This document shows, piece by piece, positions 24,471-37,350 of a DNA stretch of 64,000 bases (its first letter is position 1; every line of letters starts with the position of its first letter). The stretch spans positions 62,001 to 126,000 of the forward strand of contig NW_025947285.1 of assembly GCF_000764305.2 (NCBI RefSeq), in the 5' to 3' direction. The notes under the pieces were generated by a model. It was not told where the DNA came from. It searched no databases and saw nothing but the letters and a program-made list of their open reading frames with translations. Source of the DNA: Hyalella azteca (lineage: Eukaryota > Arthropoda > Malacostraca > Amphipoda > Hyalellidae). The translations under genes and the position numbers were made by a program.

Positions 24471-24615
24471 GGGCCATACTTTCACAATTCGCTATGTGAA
24501 CGTAAGTACTCACGTTTTAATTTCTTGACTATGATTGGTGTATTTTGCTTGAAAGGCGGTCAATGGTTGGCTAATGAACTTACGATCTCTTAACTTTATA
24601 TGAAAGTATGGGCCC
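24471..24615 (+). mobile_element. 145-bp inverted-repeat element (MITE-like), copy 2
   Basis: GGGCCATACTTTCA at the left and TGAAAGTATGGGCCC at the right. Same internal words as copy 1, including TGAACGTAAGTACT and GAACTTACGATCTCT. Confidence 0.82.
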
Positions 24616-25081
24616 TGGTTGCCGTAGGCTGAAAAAAGGGTAAACCGCATTCCAGTAACTCGATTTTCAAACTGCGGAGGCACGCCCAAAATTCATACCT
24701 ACGAGCTACTCGTATGGTTTATAAGCGGCTGGAATTATAATCAGATTAACATTCAATGGGGTGAAAATTATTGCAATTGTCGTAGAACGAGTTTAAACTA
24801 AAATATTTAAAATTTTATAACCTGGATCAAGTTTAAAAGACACTATTAGAGAAACATTCAACGATGCGACATTCTGGCAATATTTGGCAACAAGTCAGAT
24901 AAAAAATCTATACAAAAATTTGCGAGGCTATACCATAGACAGCAGGTGAAGAAACAAGGGCCTGATAAGCAGCGGCGGCAGACGCGACAACCCGGCGCTA
25001 ACGCGACCACAACACGCACCACGCGACGGGGTGTTGCGGCAGGGAGAGGGTCTACAGCAAGGAGGGTTGCACAGGTGAATC

Positions 25082-25383
25082 TTGCGGCAGGATAGGGGGT
25101 TAGGGCAGAGAGGTGTTGTGGCAGGATAGGTGGTTACGGCAGAGAGGTGTTGCGGCAGGGAGAGGGGGTTACGGCAGAGAGGTGTTGTGGCAGGGAGATG
25201 GGGTTACGGCAGAGAGGTGTTGCGGCAGGGAGAGGGGGTTACGGCAGAGAGGTGTTGCGGCAGGGAGATGGGGTTACGGCAGAGAGGTGTTGCGGCAGGG
25301 AGAGGGGGTTACGGCAGAGAGGTGTTGCGGCAGGGAGAGGGGGTTACGGCAGAGAGGTGTTGCGGCAGGGAGATGGGGTTACA
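25082..25383. repeat. 34-bp minisatellite
   Basis: About nine copies of GGTTACGGCAGAGAGGTGTT + GCGGCAGGGAGAGG, with A/T/G variants. All three plus frames are open (GREVLRQG, AERCCGRE, RQRGVAAGR), an effect of the 34-bp unit and not a protein. Confidence 0.95.
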
Positions 25384-26883
25384 CACTGTCGCCACACCAT
25401 ATCCCAGGTCATCAAGCTAAGAGCGCGGTCATAAGCGAGCACATTGCCGCAATGAAGGATAAGCAAATACAATCCTCTGACATCAACAAAGATCCGTCCA
25501 GTGATGGCCGTATCACACAACGGCTAAATTTTCCGTCGTTGATTTAGGTTGCAACTTTAATTTGTGTACTCGATTAGGAGAGAGAAAGAGAACTTCCACT
25601 GCAGAAGGATAATGGTTCTCGTTTTTTTAGCCATTAAACAGTAGTAGCTTCGGAATGTGTTAATTTCCAAAGCATTCTCGGATAAAGTATAACACTGGCG
25701 ATGCACTGAAGATATTCAATTGCTTTCAAAGGTCGACATATCATGGATATCTGAGCCATAAATGATTGTCGAGCCACGTTCTATAGTGAGCCACGTTTTT
25801 TATGCAGCCACGTTTCATTAGAAAAATTATTTATTTACAACAAATTGCCACAGTCCTCGGATAAAAAGTCTAAAGGACAGACCACCAATAGAGACCTTGA
25901 ATAATTAAAGAGCGAGCGTCAATATTAGGGCCCTAGCTGTGTTGATCAGGCGTCGGCTACACGCGGGGCAATATCTTCGATTCGCTGATTGCGTGCACGC
26001 TAGTTCTAGTGCTAGTTGCAGCTCAGCATTAACAACATCGCAATATGCACTAGAGAACTAGAGACATTGAAAAACATTTCTGCATTATGCTTTCATTAAT
26101 AAACATGTATTTAACTAACATCCTAACATCAGTGTTATATCAAAATCAAACTTGAGCGTTAGAAAATGAATAAATTAAAAAGTTTTCGTTTGTCTATTGA
26201 TTTGACTATCAAATTGTCACCGTTCACCGCTTCGACAAATTAAGTGTTTATTCGTGACCCACGCCCTATTCGTACACGTAGCTATAGCATTATTATTTAG
26301 AACCAAATCAATGTAAATATAATATAAATTAAAATATCAACATTAATTATAATATAAAAATTTAGAAAAATGTATGGATTTACCTTACTCAACATTTTTT
26401 AATACGTAACAATTTATCTAAATGTAAATACTAACTAAAATGTGAACATATACATGTGAAAATGTAAATATACCCTCGATGCAGCAAGTATGGCAGGGTT
26501 TGTGCATAAGCCCAACACTCCCAGCGTAACATGGCAGGTCGTTAGCAAATTATGGCGCCTGGTTTGGTCGTTAGCGCTCGGCGCGAGGCGCAACAAAGAC
26601 ACTTCAGCCCTGATGGCTTTAATGAAACTTGATTAGGCTTGTGGCGCTCAGGCTGTGCTCTGTTTGTGCTGATCATCACTTCGATGTTTGTGTGCTTTTC
26701 AATTGAAATAACCACTAACAGGGAGATACAAGTTGTGCTAAGCCAATTGAGTAAAGCAGTTGTGTGTAACCAGACGTGTTCAAGTTAATCATACTAGTAA
26801 GCAGTTAATACGTATAACTATTCAAGCATGCCCAGTTACACAATAGGAGTTGTGTATAGCCAGTTGAACTTGCCCATTTAAGC

Positions 26884-27335
26884 GTATCATGACAAGTTTT
26901 AAGTAAATCGTGATAAGTTCTAAGTGAATCGTGATATGTACTAAGTGAATCGTGATAAGTTCTAAGTAATTCGTGATAAGTTCTAAGTAATTCGTGATGA
27001 GTTCTAAGTAAATCGTGATAAGTTCTAAGTAAATCGTGATAAGTTCTAAGTAAATCATGAAAAGTTCTAGGTAAATCGTGATAAGTTCAAAGTGAATCGT
27101 GATAAGTTCTAAGTAAATCATGATAAGTTCTAAGTAAATCACGATAAGTTTTTTGTAAATCCTGATAAGTTCTAAGTAAATCCTAAGTTCTAGGTAAATC
27201 ACGATAAGTTCTAAGTAAATCATGATACATTTTAAGTATATCATGATAAGTTCTAAGTAAATCACGATAAGTTCCAAGTAAATCATGATAAGTTTTAAGT
27301 ATATCATGATAAGTCCTAAGTAAATCATGATAAGT
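26884..27335. repeat. 21-bp minisatellite
   Basis: About 21 copies of GATAAGTTCTAAGTAAATCA + T/C with scattered changes. In the minus frame it reads as (M/V)IYLELI repeats, which explains the 168-codon open frame there. Confidence 0.93.
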
Positions 27336-30300
27336 CGCGTACAACAAGATGTGTAAAATGAGAACGATGAACTAAAAGTTACTCCTGCAAAGCTTCACCC
27401 CTGCTAAGCTTTTAAACATGTCGACGTGGCGAGGACTATAGCGATCTAACATCAATTTCAGTTCGTGCACACGCGAGAAAAACAAGGTTTTAGTAGATCT
27501 TTACTCGCGAGAGTAAGTTAAGTAATAGAAATAAAGTTATTTAAACAGAATAAAAAATTGCTTCCAAGACTCGTATTAAACCATCCAAGCGAAGTACATC
27601 AAAGTATTTTCATTAAAATTCAAGTCAGCAACATGCATGACTCATGATCACTTGATCATGACTTACGATGGTTTTACTTTGTAGTAGTATATAAATTACT
27701 TTCTTTAGTACGATAAGGTCGCAAGAAATACAGACATTCAACTAAAAACAATTAAGTATTTCAGCTGGTGAAGCTCGGTTTTCTTAAAAAAAAAAAAAAG
27801 GCAAAAAAAGAGCAAAAAAAAAAGGGCAATCCGGACACACGCGGAGCAGAACAGCCCCCGCACTTCCATTCCACGCCGAGCCATTGCATGGCCCGTCCTG
27901 TGTTTTTCCAAGGCAGAAAACAATCCCAAGATTTTCAGGCAAGAAAGCTAACGATGGAACTTGACCAGACGGCTGTCAGGTCATGAGATGTTCTCATATC
28001 CCCTGGCTTTTGATTAAGAAACTCTTTGAACGTAATAACACAGATAAGGAATTTATCACATCTATGATCAGTAAATACCTCTTCTATAATAAACATGGTT
28101 TTCGTGGCTATTTCATACATTTCATTTATTCTGATGTCCAAGCTGTGAGTGGTTATATTCGATCCGTATTGAATATCTGATAATTTGATTCTGTTCTCTG
28201 CATCTGCAAACATATGAACAATATCTCACTTTCATAACGTCGTTGTCATAAAAACAGCTAAATGGAACCATGTACGTTTACGACATGGTCGCTGGCGATC
28301 ACAACGCTCGACATTTATTAATGCTAATTACTCCAGTTCTGCTGTAATGTCATTATTGTGCAGGATTCATTATTATTATTTTTTATCTGTCACACGAGCG
28401 CAAGAATATTGCAGTACTGTCCACTGCCCTTAATTATTCTTACGATGAATGTTGGTTTTATAACATTTTCCCTTAGAAATAGGAGGAGCTGTTAGATTAT
28501 ACTTGGCAAGGAATATTTGTTCAAGTATTATGATGCTACAATTAGATGCCAGAGTATGCTTGTTTACACACCTGCGACTTATCATCAAAGAATTAATTTC
28601 GAATTTCCAGGTAGCCGAACAATTTTTCAGATGCCAACTAGATTCAAATACGTAGTTCCATGAATGTTTTGGTCCCCGTACGAGACGAGCATCGAACCCC
28701 GCTGTTATTGCGGTCTCGGCAACATCCCGCGGCGCAGATAAAGCGAGCAACTTTATGCTCAAGTACAGAAAAGTGCCAAAGTTGAGAGCCCCCGAGTGCG
28801 TAACTCGTCTGGTGTTCTCTCAAGGAATTGCTGCACGGCAGTCTAGTTAACATTTATTTAATATTCATGGAGAGTAAAGTAAAAAAGCATCGAGTACTCA
28901 AAGTAAAGTGCACGGAGAGGATATACTAACTAATGGCCACGGGAGAGCCACTTACGAGGCATGCAAAATTCTAGGTCTTTGAGGGACTTCAGGAGCAAAA
29001 GGAAAACCCAAGCATCTCATACATTCTGAGGTGGTACTTAATTACATATTTAATTGTTCTACGTTCGCTGCCTGGCATGCTTGGGTATCAGTATTTATAA
29101 GCATGTTATTGTGACACTGAATTAATAATTTCTCTTGAGACTTCTTCAACTTGAAGAGGACACCGAACTTTCTTGTCTGGTATCCGTGTGCTGAGTTTGC
29201 CTATGACGATCACATGGCTGCGTATTGAGACATCACGGTTCAATAATACGTTATAGAGTTGATATAGCGGCATAAAGGCTGTATTGGTGGCCTCAGATCA
29301 CTGGCTGGTCACCATCATCGCCTGATTAATGATAATCACACACCTAACATTCGCAGCGAGAGGAACAATCATCGTCTTTTTAATCAATTAATTTCGTGCG
29401 ACTTACGGTGATCGCTAGATTAACAGTAATAGCGAGATATCGATGGTAATTCATACCGGGATTTACGACCGTCGCATTGATTACAATCAACAAGACATTC
29501 GATTACGTTATACGGAAGTTATAATCGTGGCTTGATTTACGATCAAGGATTTAAGAGAATCGCAAAACTAGTGATCATTGCATAAACTTACTACATAGAA
29601 AAGTGTGCGACAGCGCAGAAAAAACGACCAGTTCTGCCCGAGCGTCTTTTCCGAGACACTCGCAGAACCGAAAACCATTGAATTATAGTTCATATAATTA
29701 TGGTTCGAATTATAGTTCATATAATATAATAAGGAGGAATGAATGAGTGATAACTCTAATTCTTACATATTTAAGATAGGCGCGGCGAGGTATTATTTCA
29801 AGAATAGATCAGATAGCTATATCGACACGGTCGCAAGCGGACCAGCGAGAGTCGGAGCCATAAGAACGTATAATAAAGAGGCTGGGCTGCGACTGCAGCA
29901 AATAAAGTTTATTCTGCGACTGCTTCATGTGATACTTGTGGAGCTTATATAGACTTGCTACACTGACATCACGGAAGGTGACGCGGGTAATGCTACTGAA
30001 GGTATGGGTGGTGACATACGACAACCTGACACCACCACGTACAGAACAAACGACCACCACAACACTAACGACTACTGCGGAACTTACGACCATCGAAAAA
30101 CAGAACGTCCCAGAACTAACGACTGCTGCAAAATTTACGACATTGCAGAGCTAACGACCACCGCACGATCGAGGACGCCGCTGCCGCGGGGCAAAAGCTT
30201 GGAAATTTTAATGTTGGGTAGGAAAGTAGGATACTTAAATCTATTAAAGATTCGTTTTGCGTGCATGAAGGCTAATAAAAGTTTCAGATGCTTCACATTA

Positions 30301-31335
30301 AAATAATACAAGTGGGCTGCGGAACTTAATTAATTACTCCACAGCTGCTACAGTTCCTATATGCACAAGCGGTCACATCATGCCTGAAACAAATGCAAGT
30401 CAGCCCTGCGCAACCTAATAATGCAAGATGGAGGAACAAATCAGCGATGAGACTGAAAAAGGATTAGCAAGCAACTCGATCTGCAGCAAGCAATACATTT
30501 GATAAGATAGTCTTACGTTATCCAACTGATTACCTTCGGTTTTAACAAGACTGTATAGGGTCTCTGCAGTCTTCGAATAGTAGCATTTCGGCCCTGACAC
30601 CGACAGTCAAAGATGAATTGATGATTAGAACCAATCAACATTTTACCGATATTCAGTTATATACCGATGCCAAATTAAACCGATATATGAGCAGACTATT
30701 GGACGCTCGGGCTTGTTTCAATAAATTGTTATCATGTCACGCTCATTTAAAGAAATTGCCAATTTTGAAATTACTATACTGATAATACAGATGAACGGAA
30801 AACAAAGTAGGCCAAGGCTTCGTAAACTTAATAAAATCCATGATAGGCTCCTCCTGAACGGTTACAGCAAAAGGAATTTGGAACATGTTACCGAAATAAA
30901 ATAAAATAAAAACACAATTGCGAAACAGAAATACATACACTAAGTTTATTCAGGTATGAAAAGAAAACCAAACCCTTTAAGAGGACTTGTTCAATTAAAA
31001 TGTGCGTAACAATATAAAGAAGTAAGCAATGAGTAACGAGCGATGAAGTAGTAAAAGGAAATGCTTCGTTAGTATATTTTTTCTACGTTGGTAAAACATA
31101 AATGTTTTCTTCACATGAAAGTGTTCAGCAAAGAGGATATTATTGTACGGAAAAGTAGTTTGTAATGATCATGTTTTACATGAAGATAGTCCAGCGCTAT
31201 CACTAACATGAACGCAATCAGTTCCAAAATGACTGGAATTGGTGTCAGTGTTCGGAGCTGGTATTCAAATAAATGACTTTCTGAAGACAGCCGATGTGTT
31301 CTGAATAATAAGAGGCGGCGATCCATCCCAGAAAT

Positions 31336-31427
31336 ACTAAGGATACTAAGGATGTACTCACAGTTTGCGGAGGCAAGCATACGGCACCAAGTCGTCCCTC
31401 TTGATAACCGTGATGTCGTTGCCAGAG
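31336..31427 (-). pseudogene. Dead partial copy of ADGRA LRR exon 2
   Basis: 91 bp identical to the end of exon 2, its GTGAGT donor and the start of the following intron. It holds 66 of the 72 exon bases (31,362-31,427) but not the first six or the TTGCTCAG acceptor. A possible replacement acceptor in the adjoining minisatellite (TTGTCTTAG) would give the wrong phase, so splicing it in would break the frame. Confidence 0.85.
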
Positions 31428-31545
31428 GATACTAAGACAAATACTAAGGATACTAAGACAAATACTAAGGATACTAAGACAAATACTAAGGATACTAAGA
31501 CAAATACTAAGGATACTAAGACAAATACTAAGGATACTAAGGATG
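31427..31545. repeat. 21-bp minisatellite next to exon 2
   Basis: Five to six copies of GGATACTAAGACAAATACTA + A, placed between the true exon 2 and its partial copy. The duplicated block and the minisatellite seem to have spread together. Confidence 0.93.
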
Positions 31546-31552
31546 TACTCAC

Positions 31553-31624
31553 AGTTTGCGGAGGCAAGCATACGGCACCAAGTCGTCCCTCTTGATAACC
31601 GTGATGTCGTTGCCAGAGAGATCG
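31553..31624 (-). CDS. ADGRA exon 2: LRR (72 nt)
   Basis: A 72-nt exon between TTGCTCAG and GTGAGT, one base + 23 codons + two bases. It encodes one LRR, DLSGNDITVIKRDD followed by LVPYACLRKL. Phase matches exon 1 (AT+C = Ile) and exon 3 (CT+G = Leu). A partial copy without its acceptor lies about 190 bp further along the minus strand. Confidence 0.88.
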
Positions 31625-32274
31625 CTGAGCAAAAGAATACAGTTAAGGTAACATGGAAAATTCATTTATTGGACATATAGCATTAGATATGTTATCACAT
31701 TCTTTCTCGGTGACACTGCAGTTTGTACCAACAGTGCGATGCGGGTAGTGAACCGCGAGTCTATCCTACTCAATACGTTACTTATGTCATAATTATGTTG
31801 TTATACTGGTGGTGAGTAGGCAAATCTGTATTGCTAAAATATTATTGCGGATACAAGACATTCATCGTTGAAGGAGATTAAGACCAAAGACAATATACTG
31901 TAAGTTATTGCATTTAGGAGACGCTAAGAGAAAACTTATAGTCTATTATTATCACTCGCAAAAATTTAATTCTTTGCGACATGCTCGCAGTAAATTCAAT
32001 GCACGTGGTGTGTCAGCCCGTTTACTAAGTAGCATAAATTCAAACAGAATTCAAAGACTAGCCATCGAGATACACAATTAAAATTCGCTTAAAAAGGCTG
32101 GTAACCATCTGAACGCTTGAACAGGCAAAAACAGACATACCAAGCTATTTTTATCAGTATGGCGTGCACAAAACCATTGTGATTTACATTCGCTTCCAAC
32201 ACAAATTCAGACAATAAAGAAATGTACGGTATACTGTCAGCTTCAAACCTTTGTGAAACAAGAGTGAAATGCAC

Positions 32275-32525
32275 TCACCTACAACGTACACCTGAACCAC
32301 TACGACGTACACTCACCTACGACTAACACTAACAACTCCGACATATACTGGCTTCCGACTAACACCCAAACAACTCACCTACGACTAACACTCAAACCAC
32401 TGCGATGCACACTCACAAACGACTCGCACCCAAACAATTTCGAAATATACTAGCCTCCGACTCGTACTCAAATCCACTCCGACAGATATACACTTACTTA
32501 CGACTCGCACCCAAACGTACACTGC
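32275..32525. repeat. Degenerate tandem repeats in ADGRA intron 1
   Basis: Loose repeats of CTACGACTAACACTCAAAC and CACTCCGACATATAC-like words, about 30-60 bp apart. No coding signal. Confidence 0.65.
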
Positions 32526-32858
32526 AACAACAGTGAACAACTGACGTCATTTGAGCAAATTAGTACAACTCAGGTTCACCCGACAAATATAGCAACAGCA
32601 AGCGCTCACTGCTCGGCACTTCATATCAGCTGTCGGACAACCACCGAATTTCCCATGCAACTACACCCGTGAGGTGGACGAGAATACCCACCTAGTCAAC
32701 TAATTTGAACTGAGTTAGCCATAGGTCAGTCTAGTTAGCTTTTATTTCTTGAGTGAATCTAGAAAGTAAACGAAAGACAAAGTTTCTTCATGGGTTGGAA
32801 GAAATGCAATAGATGAGGAATTTAGAAAAACATGCATTTAATAAAATTAGTATCTCAC

Positions 32859-34780
32859 ATTTTTCTGACGAGGTAAGCAAGACTTCTGAGTTGTTCTGGA
32901 CAGACTTGCTCTATACTGGACAGCTTCACACCGACCGGCTTACACGTGACTTCTTTCACTGTTACGACGCCGCTGACTTGCACGTCAGGTTGGCGGTCCA
33001 AAAATCCTTCGACGGCCGCGTTCCGCGAGTTCGGGATGCGGCCGGGATACAGCGGGTTCGATCCCACAGCCCCGCCTGCTAGAGGAACCCTCTCAGGTAT
33101 GCGAGGGATAGGTAATCTTCCTGAATTTAGAGGATCTGGGATCTCTTTGGCACGATGAGGGAGCTGAGGAACACGAGGCCTGGGAGCGTCTTGGTCCGGA
33201 GACCCCCATGGGATCAAATCTGGGTTATTTAAATCTTCCTCTGTGAGCAGGTAGCGCTCTCCGTACTCGTTGGTTGGCCGCCGGTTGTTCGGCCGGCCAT
33301 GCGCAATATCAACGTCCGAGTTTTTAAAAGCAGCAGATCTGAAAGCAGTCGCTTTTGGTTGAAGCAATTCATCCTGGGAGGAATAGTCATCGAAATCGCC
33401 AGCTCCGAACTTTTTATTCTTAGCGGGGCGTTGAGGGCTGAATGGCTTTTGGTCGCGTCCTGCGTCTCTGACGTTCCTTATCTTCCACAAAGGGAGGGGA
33501 TCATTAGTGGGCGAACCTTCAAATAACGATCGTTCGATCCTGTCTCTTGCGTAGCGACCGCCAAAAGGATCATTTTTCAAGGCAAATTCAGAGCCAATTT
33601 GGGCCTCATCAGAGAGATAATGCGCTCGTCGACACGCCCAAGAGTTTTCATCGACTTCAAAGGAGGAAACCTGGCAAGCGTTTCTGAGGCAGCCGACAGT
33701 GGAGGTAACCGCGCTCTGTTCGCCGACTGCACCGCACAAAACTGCGAACATCGTCATCGCTTGAAGAATTTTTAGGCCTACATTCACTCTGGACTTGGGT
33801 CGAAAGCAATGCCTACGATATGTTTCGGAATATCCAATGTCAGCGGCATCATGCATAACTTTTCCACACATCGCTCGAATAGTTCGGCACAAGGCATTTA
33901 ATGATCGAGCAGCACTGTTGGCGAGAGCATAATTTTGCAATGGCTCTCCGAGTTTCCTCAAACTACATAATACTTTGGGACCGAGCATAAACAAAAAATA
34001 CGTAAAAATTGAAAATAATTCAAGTGGATATTTAAAGCATTGAGTGATGTTAAACATCACATTTAAGAGCCACAGCATGATATACACTAAACTTTCATTC
34101 GAGATTGTTTTGAAGAGATTTAAGGTAGGAAGAAATAAATAACAGGAGGAACACGGACAGTTTAAGGAAAAGAAAGGTCGATTTAAGGAAATGCAAAGGG
34201 GGTTTAAGCAAGGGCACGGGCGGTTCAAATAAGAGCAAGGGAGATGGCAGCATCGGTTCAGTAAAGGTCCAGGAGGCTCTTTTGTGCTACAGTCGTGCAT
34301 CCGAGATCGATCTTGGTTTGCGAAGCTGCCGCTAAGCCTCTGGAATTTGTAAAGGAGTTCAGACGATTCAGATGAAGCGCTTCTCAAGAATTCGCGTTCA
34401 TCTTCAACTTCAAGACGAGCGTCCGGAGACACGGAGAGTTGAGAATACGGATGAGGGACCTCCAGTTCACCGCCTACACGGGATTTATACGACGGTTCTT
34501 GTAACTCAGAGATACAAAAATTGCATGCAGACTCGTGCTGCAAGCGATAACATGATAAATTGTTTTCGAAGACATCGGGATCGTATTGTGAAGGGTACAA
34601 AGGGCCTTCGTAGTGATTGTGCCCAAAACGTGTTTCTGGATGGGGTACATCAGGCTTCAAATTATACCGATGCTCATCAGGAATATAAGAGAGGGGTTGT
34701 GAATGAGATAAATTCCGCTCGCAAGGAAACGAATTGTACTGGCGTGACCGCCCGGGAATTTCGCTATAGAATAACATCAT
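32859..34780 (-). CDS. ADGRA exon 1: N-terminal extension and start of the LRR block
   Basis: Open frame of 640 codons plus two bases, ending at a GTGAGA donor with AT left over; joined to exon 2 this gives Ile followed by DLSGND. The last 35 or so residues contain VTCK and an LRR-like stretch ending QLRSLAYLVRK, which tie it to the receptor. The first Met (ATGATG at 34,780) follows an in-frame stop about 25 bases upstream. Residues 1-180 are Tyr/Pro/Ser-rich. About 180-225 is Cys/Pro/Leu-rich with degenerate LNRPC-type repeats. About 233-280 holds two hydrophobic segments. A further hydrophobic core at about 335-352 (ILQAMTMFAVLCGAVG) could be a signal peptide if translation starts internally at Met304, Met309 or Met342. 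Residues 355-600 are charged and Pro-rich. Family members normally go from signal peptide to LRRs almost at once. The last part is secure; the true start is not. Confidence 0.72.
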
Positions 34781-36784
34781 TTCAATGTGACGTGTAACAT
34801 TATTTCAAGCTAACACATAACGTTCTTTCAAGGTAACGTGTAACATTATTTCAAAGTAACACGTAGGCACTGCATTTGCGCCGCAGCACCGGACCAACGC
34901 AAGCAAACAGCGCCTACTTCACATTTCCATGAAACTATTGCACTTCGCACTTTGGCTGAATACACCATCTGGAAGTTGAAATTGAAATGAAATTGCAGGC
35001 ATGCTTTAGATTATTTGGCATTTCTTCGTGATTTTTATTCATATATTCACTTTTTCGGGAAGTTGAGATCTTAAAATTTCGTTTAGAGATAAGAGAAATG
35101 TTAAATGCAAAACAATAGTTCGTAATGAAACCATTAATGATTTTGTAAACTACGCACTTCGTCTTATCACTTATTTAAGAATAGTAGCACATCATGAACA
35201 CATTAAAAAACACAGCTTTTTGAATTCACGGATTCACTAAGCGTAAATATTTTCACTGAACTAAATAAAGAAATTCCCAAGAAGACATCATCAGGTTTCC
35301 AATATTTACGGAGTCATCCGAGGGTCGGTCGTCATTCGACCATCAATCACCAAGCCTGTCGAGTTTCTTGTCAAATATCAATATTATCTTCGTATCATCT
35401 AATATCAATGGAAATCCGAGCACAGTTATCTCGTCACAGGTCAGACTAGCATTCCACTTCAATAGGATTGGAATGGCCAGCATTCGGAAGTAGGCTACGT
35501 ATATTTATGAACAAATGGTCGGAACAGGTGCTGCAGGGAGAGACAAGAGAAAATCAGAGGCAGTATATTGCGTTATTGCCGTTCCGTAAACGTTGTAATT
35601 ATCGTTGTGTTCTATATTCTTACACTGTACATCGAACTGTTCGGTGAGGGGTTTACGAAATCTTAAACACGGTGATTACAACTGTGAAATCGCGAACAAA
35701 ATCTAAATACTGATCCCAATAATGAAGTTTACCTCGTACTTTATTCTTGTAAAATGTTGCATGGGGCATACATTAGAGCCCTTGTTCAGCCTCCTCACCG
35801 ACGAAGAATTTAGACGAGAAGTGCAACAATTCCAGAGGGAGAATAACGCTAATACAGAAACAAATTAGGAAGATAAATATGAATTCATTTCATTTCACAC
35901 AAATAAAAAAAACACGATTTTTCACTGATATCACTCCAAAAAAGTCACAAGTACTTGAATTTCCAGCAGATTTTCAGGAAATTAATTCACTGTAGAATTG
36001 ATTTTTTAATAACAGTATTTCCGATTTTCAGAGAAATAATAAATAAGCACGAAATGTTTTTTGACACTCACAATTGTGCGTGTTCACTGGTGGAACTTTC
36101 TGAAAAGAATAAAGAAATATTTTATAATAAACATGAAAGTAAACTATAAGCTCACTAAATAGTAGCACATCGCTGACGAAAGGTAAAGTTCCCGGTACTC
36201 AATTCTGACCAACTTTCCATAGCAACTTAGATTCGGCATCATGAAAACTTTTCAAAATCACTATCATAACTAACCTTTAAATATTAAGTATCAAAATCTA
36301 CAATTTTCAATAAAGAAAGCAATCAACTAAACACACGCAAACAATGTCTGCGAATTAAATATTTCAGGAAATTCTTAGCGATCAGTGTAACCTGCAGGCA
36401 AAATGATGCATAGTAGAAAATCAGAGATAAATGTAGGCAAAGCAAACCAAATGACCGCAGCGTATTACTAGCGTATGTAGAGACCGCAATTGCAGCATCT
36501 ACGTTAATGCAAATCTCTGTACACATAGGGGGTGTAAAATAAACTCGACAATGTTTCTTGCACGAGGGAAACATCATTACGCGCTAAGACGAGCGCTTTG
36601 TTATCTAAAGTGAGAGGCAGTGAACTACACACAATAGAAACACCACGGAGAGCGATGGTCGCTTGAGAGCAGCACACATACCCTCACGCGACCACAGCCC
36701 GCGGGCTACTGAAATAACCCTCGGAGGCGAGGCGAGCAGCAGCAGGGCGTGACGCTGCGCAGCGCGCGAGGGGAGACGTGCAGG

Positions 36785-36992
36785 CTGGGAAGTGAGAGGA
36801 GAGATGGAGGAGTGAGTGGGGAGTGAGGTGGAGTGAGAGGGGAGATGGAGGAGTGAGAGGGGAGGTAAGTGGAGTGAGAGGGGAGATGGTGGAGTGAGAG
36901 GGGAGATGGAGGAGAGAGGGGAGGTAAGTGGAGTGAGAGGGGAGATGGTGGAGTGAGAGGGGAGATGGAGGAGTGAGAGGGGAAGAAAGATT
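36785..36992. repeat. GA-rich minisatellite
   Basis: About ten variants of GGAGTGAGAGGGGAGATGG, mixed with GGAGGTAAGT. The purine bias keeps several minus frames open (SPLTPPSPLS repeats). Not coding. Confidence 0.9.
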
Positions 36993-37149
36993 GAGGGGGT
37001 TGCAGCGAGGGCAAAAGAGTACCCTTGAGGGAGGAACTGCAGAAGTGAGGGAGACGAAAGTGACGCTAGTATCAGTGGGGCGGAAAAAAGCGAAGGTAGA
37101 AGCTAGTGAGGAAACAAGTGAAAGGCGCAACAGTGAGGGGCATCGTGCA

Positions 37150-37350
37150 GTTGACTGCCCCTAGAATAGTTAGTTAATTGCCCTTAGTGCATCCCTTAAA
37201 TTAGTTACCTGCCCTCAGTGCATCCCTTAAATTAGTTACCTGCCATTATTGAACTCCTTATATTAGTTACCTGCCCTTAGTGCACTCATAAAATTAGTTA
37301 CCTGCCCTTAGTGCACTCCTAAGATTAGTTACACGTACGTGTCCTTAGTG
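37150..37350. repeat. 31-bp minisatellite
   Basis: About six copies of CCCTTAGTGCACTCCTAAAA + TTAGTTACCTG with point changes. Confidence 0.85.

Larger units (their letters stand above)
12154..31552 (-). other. ADGRA intron 2 (19.4 kb)
   Basis: No exon recognised. Contains a 50-bp tandem duplication, two copies of the CTCACTGCAGTGAG element, two copies of a 145-bp inverted-repeat element, a 520-bp inverted-repeat element, a 17-bp hairpin, two minisatellites and a poly-A stretch (27,786-27,831). One undetermined base is at 22,030. The open frames here (for example 16,364-16,849 and 23,617-24,165) show no recognisable protein features. Confidence 0.75.
1..34780 (-). other. Gene span: ADGRA-type adhesion GPCR (GPR124/GPR125 family), 14 exons, 3' end outside window
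   Basis: Minus-strand gene assembled from 14 exons, listed separately. Every junction has GT-AG borders and compatible phase, so one continuous frame of about 7.9 kb (about 2,650 codons) runs from the first exon to position 1. Domain order is N-terminal extension, LRRs, LRR C-terminal cap, Ig, HormR, GAIN-like region, seven-helix domain, long tail. This order is known only for subfamily A adhesion GPCRs. Vertebrate members act at the cell surface in Wnt7/Reck signalling (GPR124) and planar polarity or Wnt signalling (GPR125); the role here is inferred from family only. Intron 2 is 19.4 kb, the others 0.3-1.3 kb. I saw no promoter. The usual length is about 1,300 residues, so this protein is about twice as long. 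Confidence 0.92.

Noticed and set aside
25082..25383. Regularly spaced repeats that could suggest a CRISPR array
   Set aside because: Units are contiguous, with no unique spacers, in a eukaryotic context; the same holds for every other tandem array here.
25113..25547. 144-codon plus frame with GREVL/RQRGVAAGR repeats
   Set aside because: Translation of the 34-bp minisatellite; the two other frames are equally open.
26822..27328. 168-codon minus frame of IYLELI repeats
   Set aside because: Translation of the 21-bp minisatellite.
31245..31571. 108-codon minus frame with repeated SICLSIL
   Set aside because: Translation of the 21-bp minisatellite in a frame different from that of LRR exon 2.
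36684..37130. 148-codon minus frame, Ser/Pro/Leu/His-rich
   Set aside because: Comes from the GA-rich minisatellite; no initiation or domain evidence.
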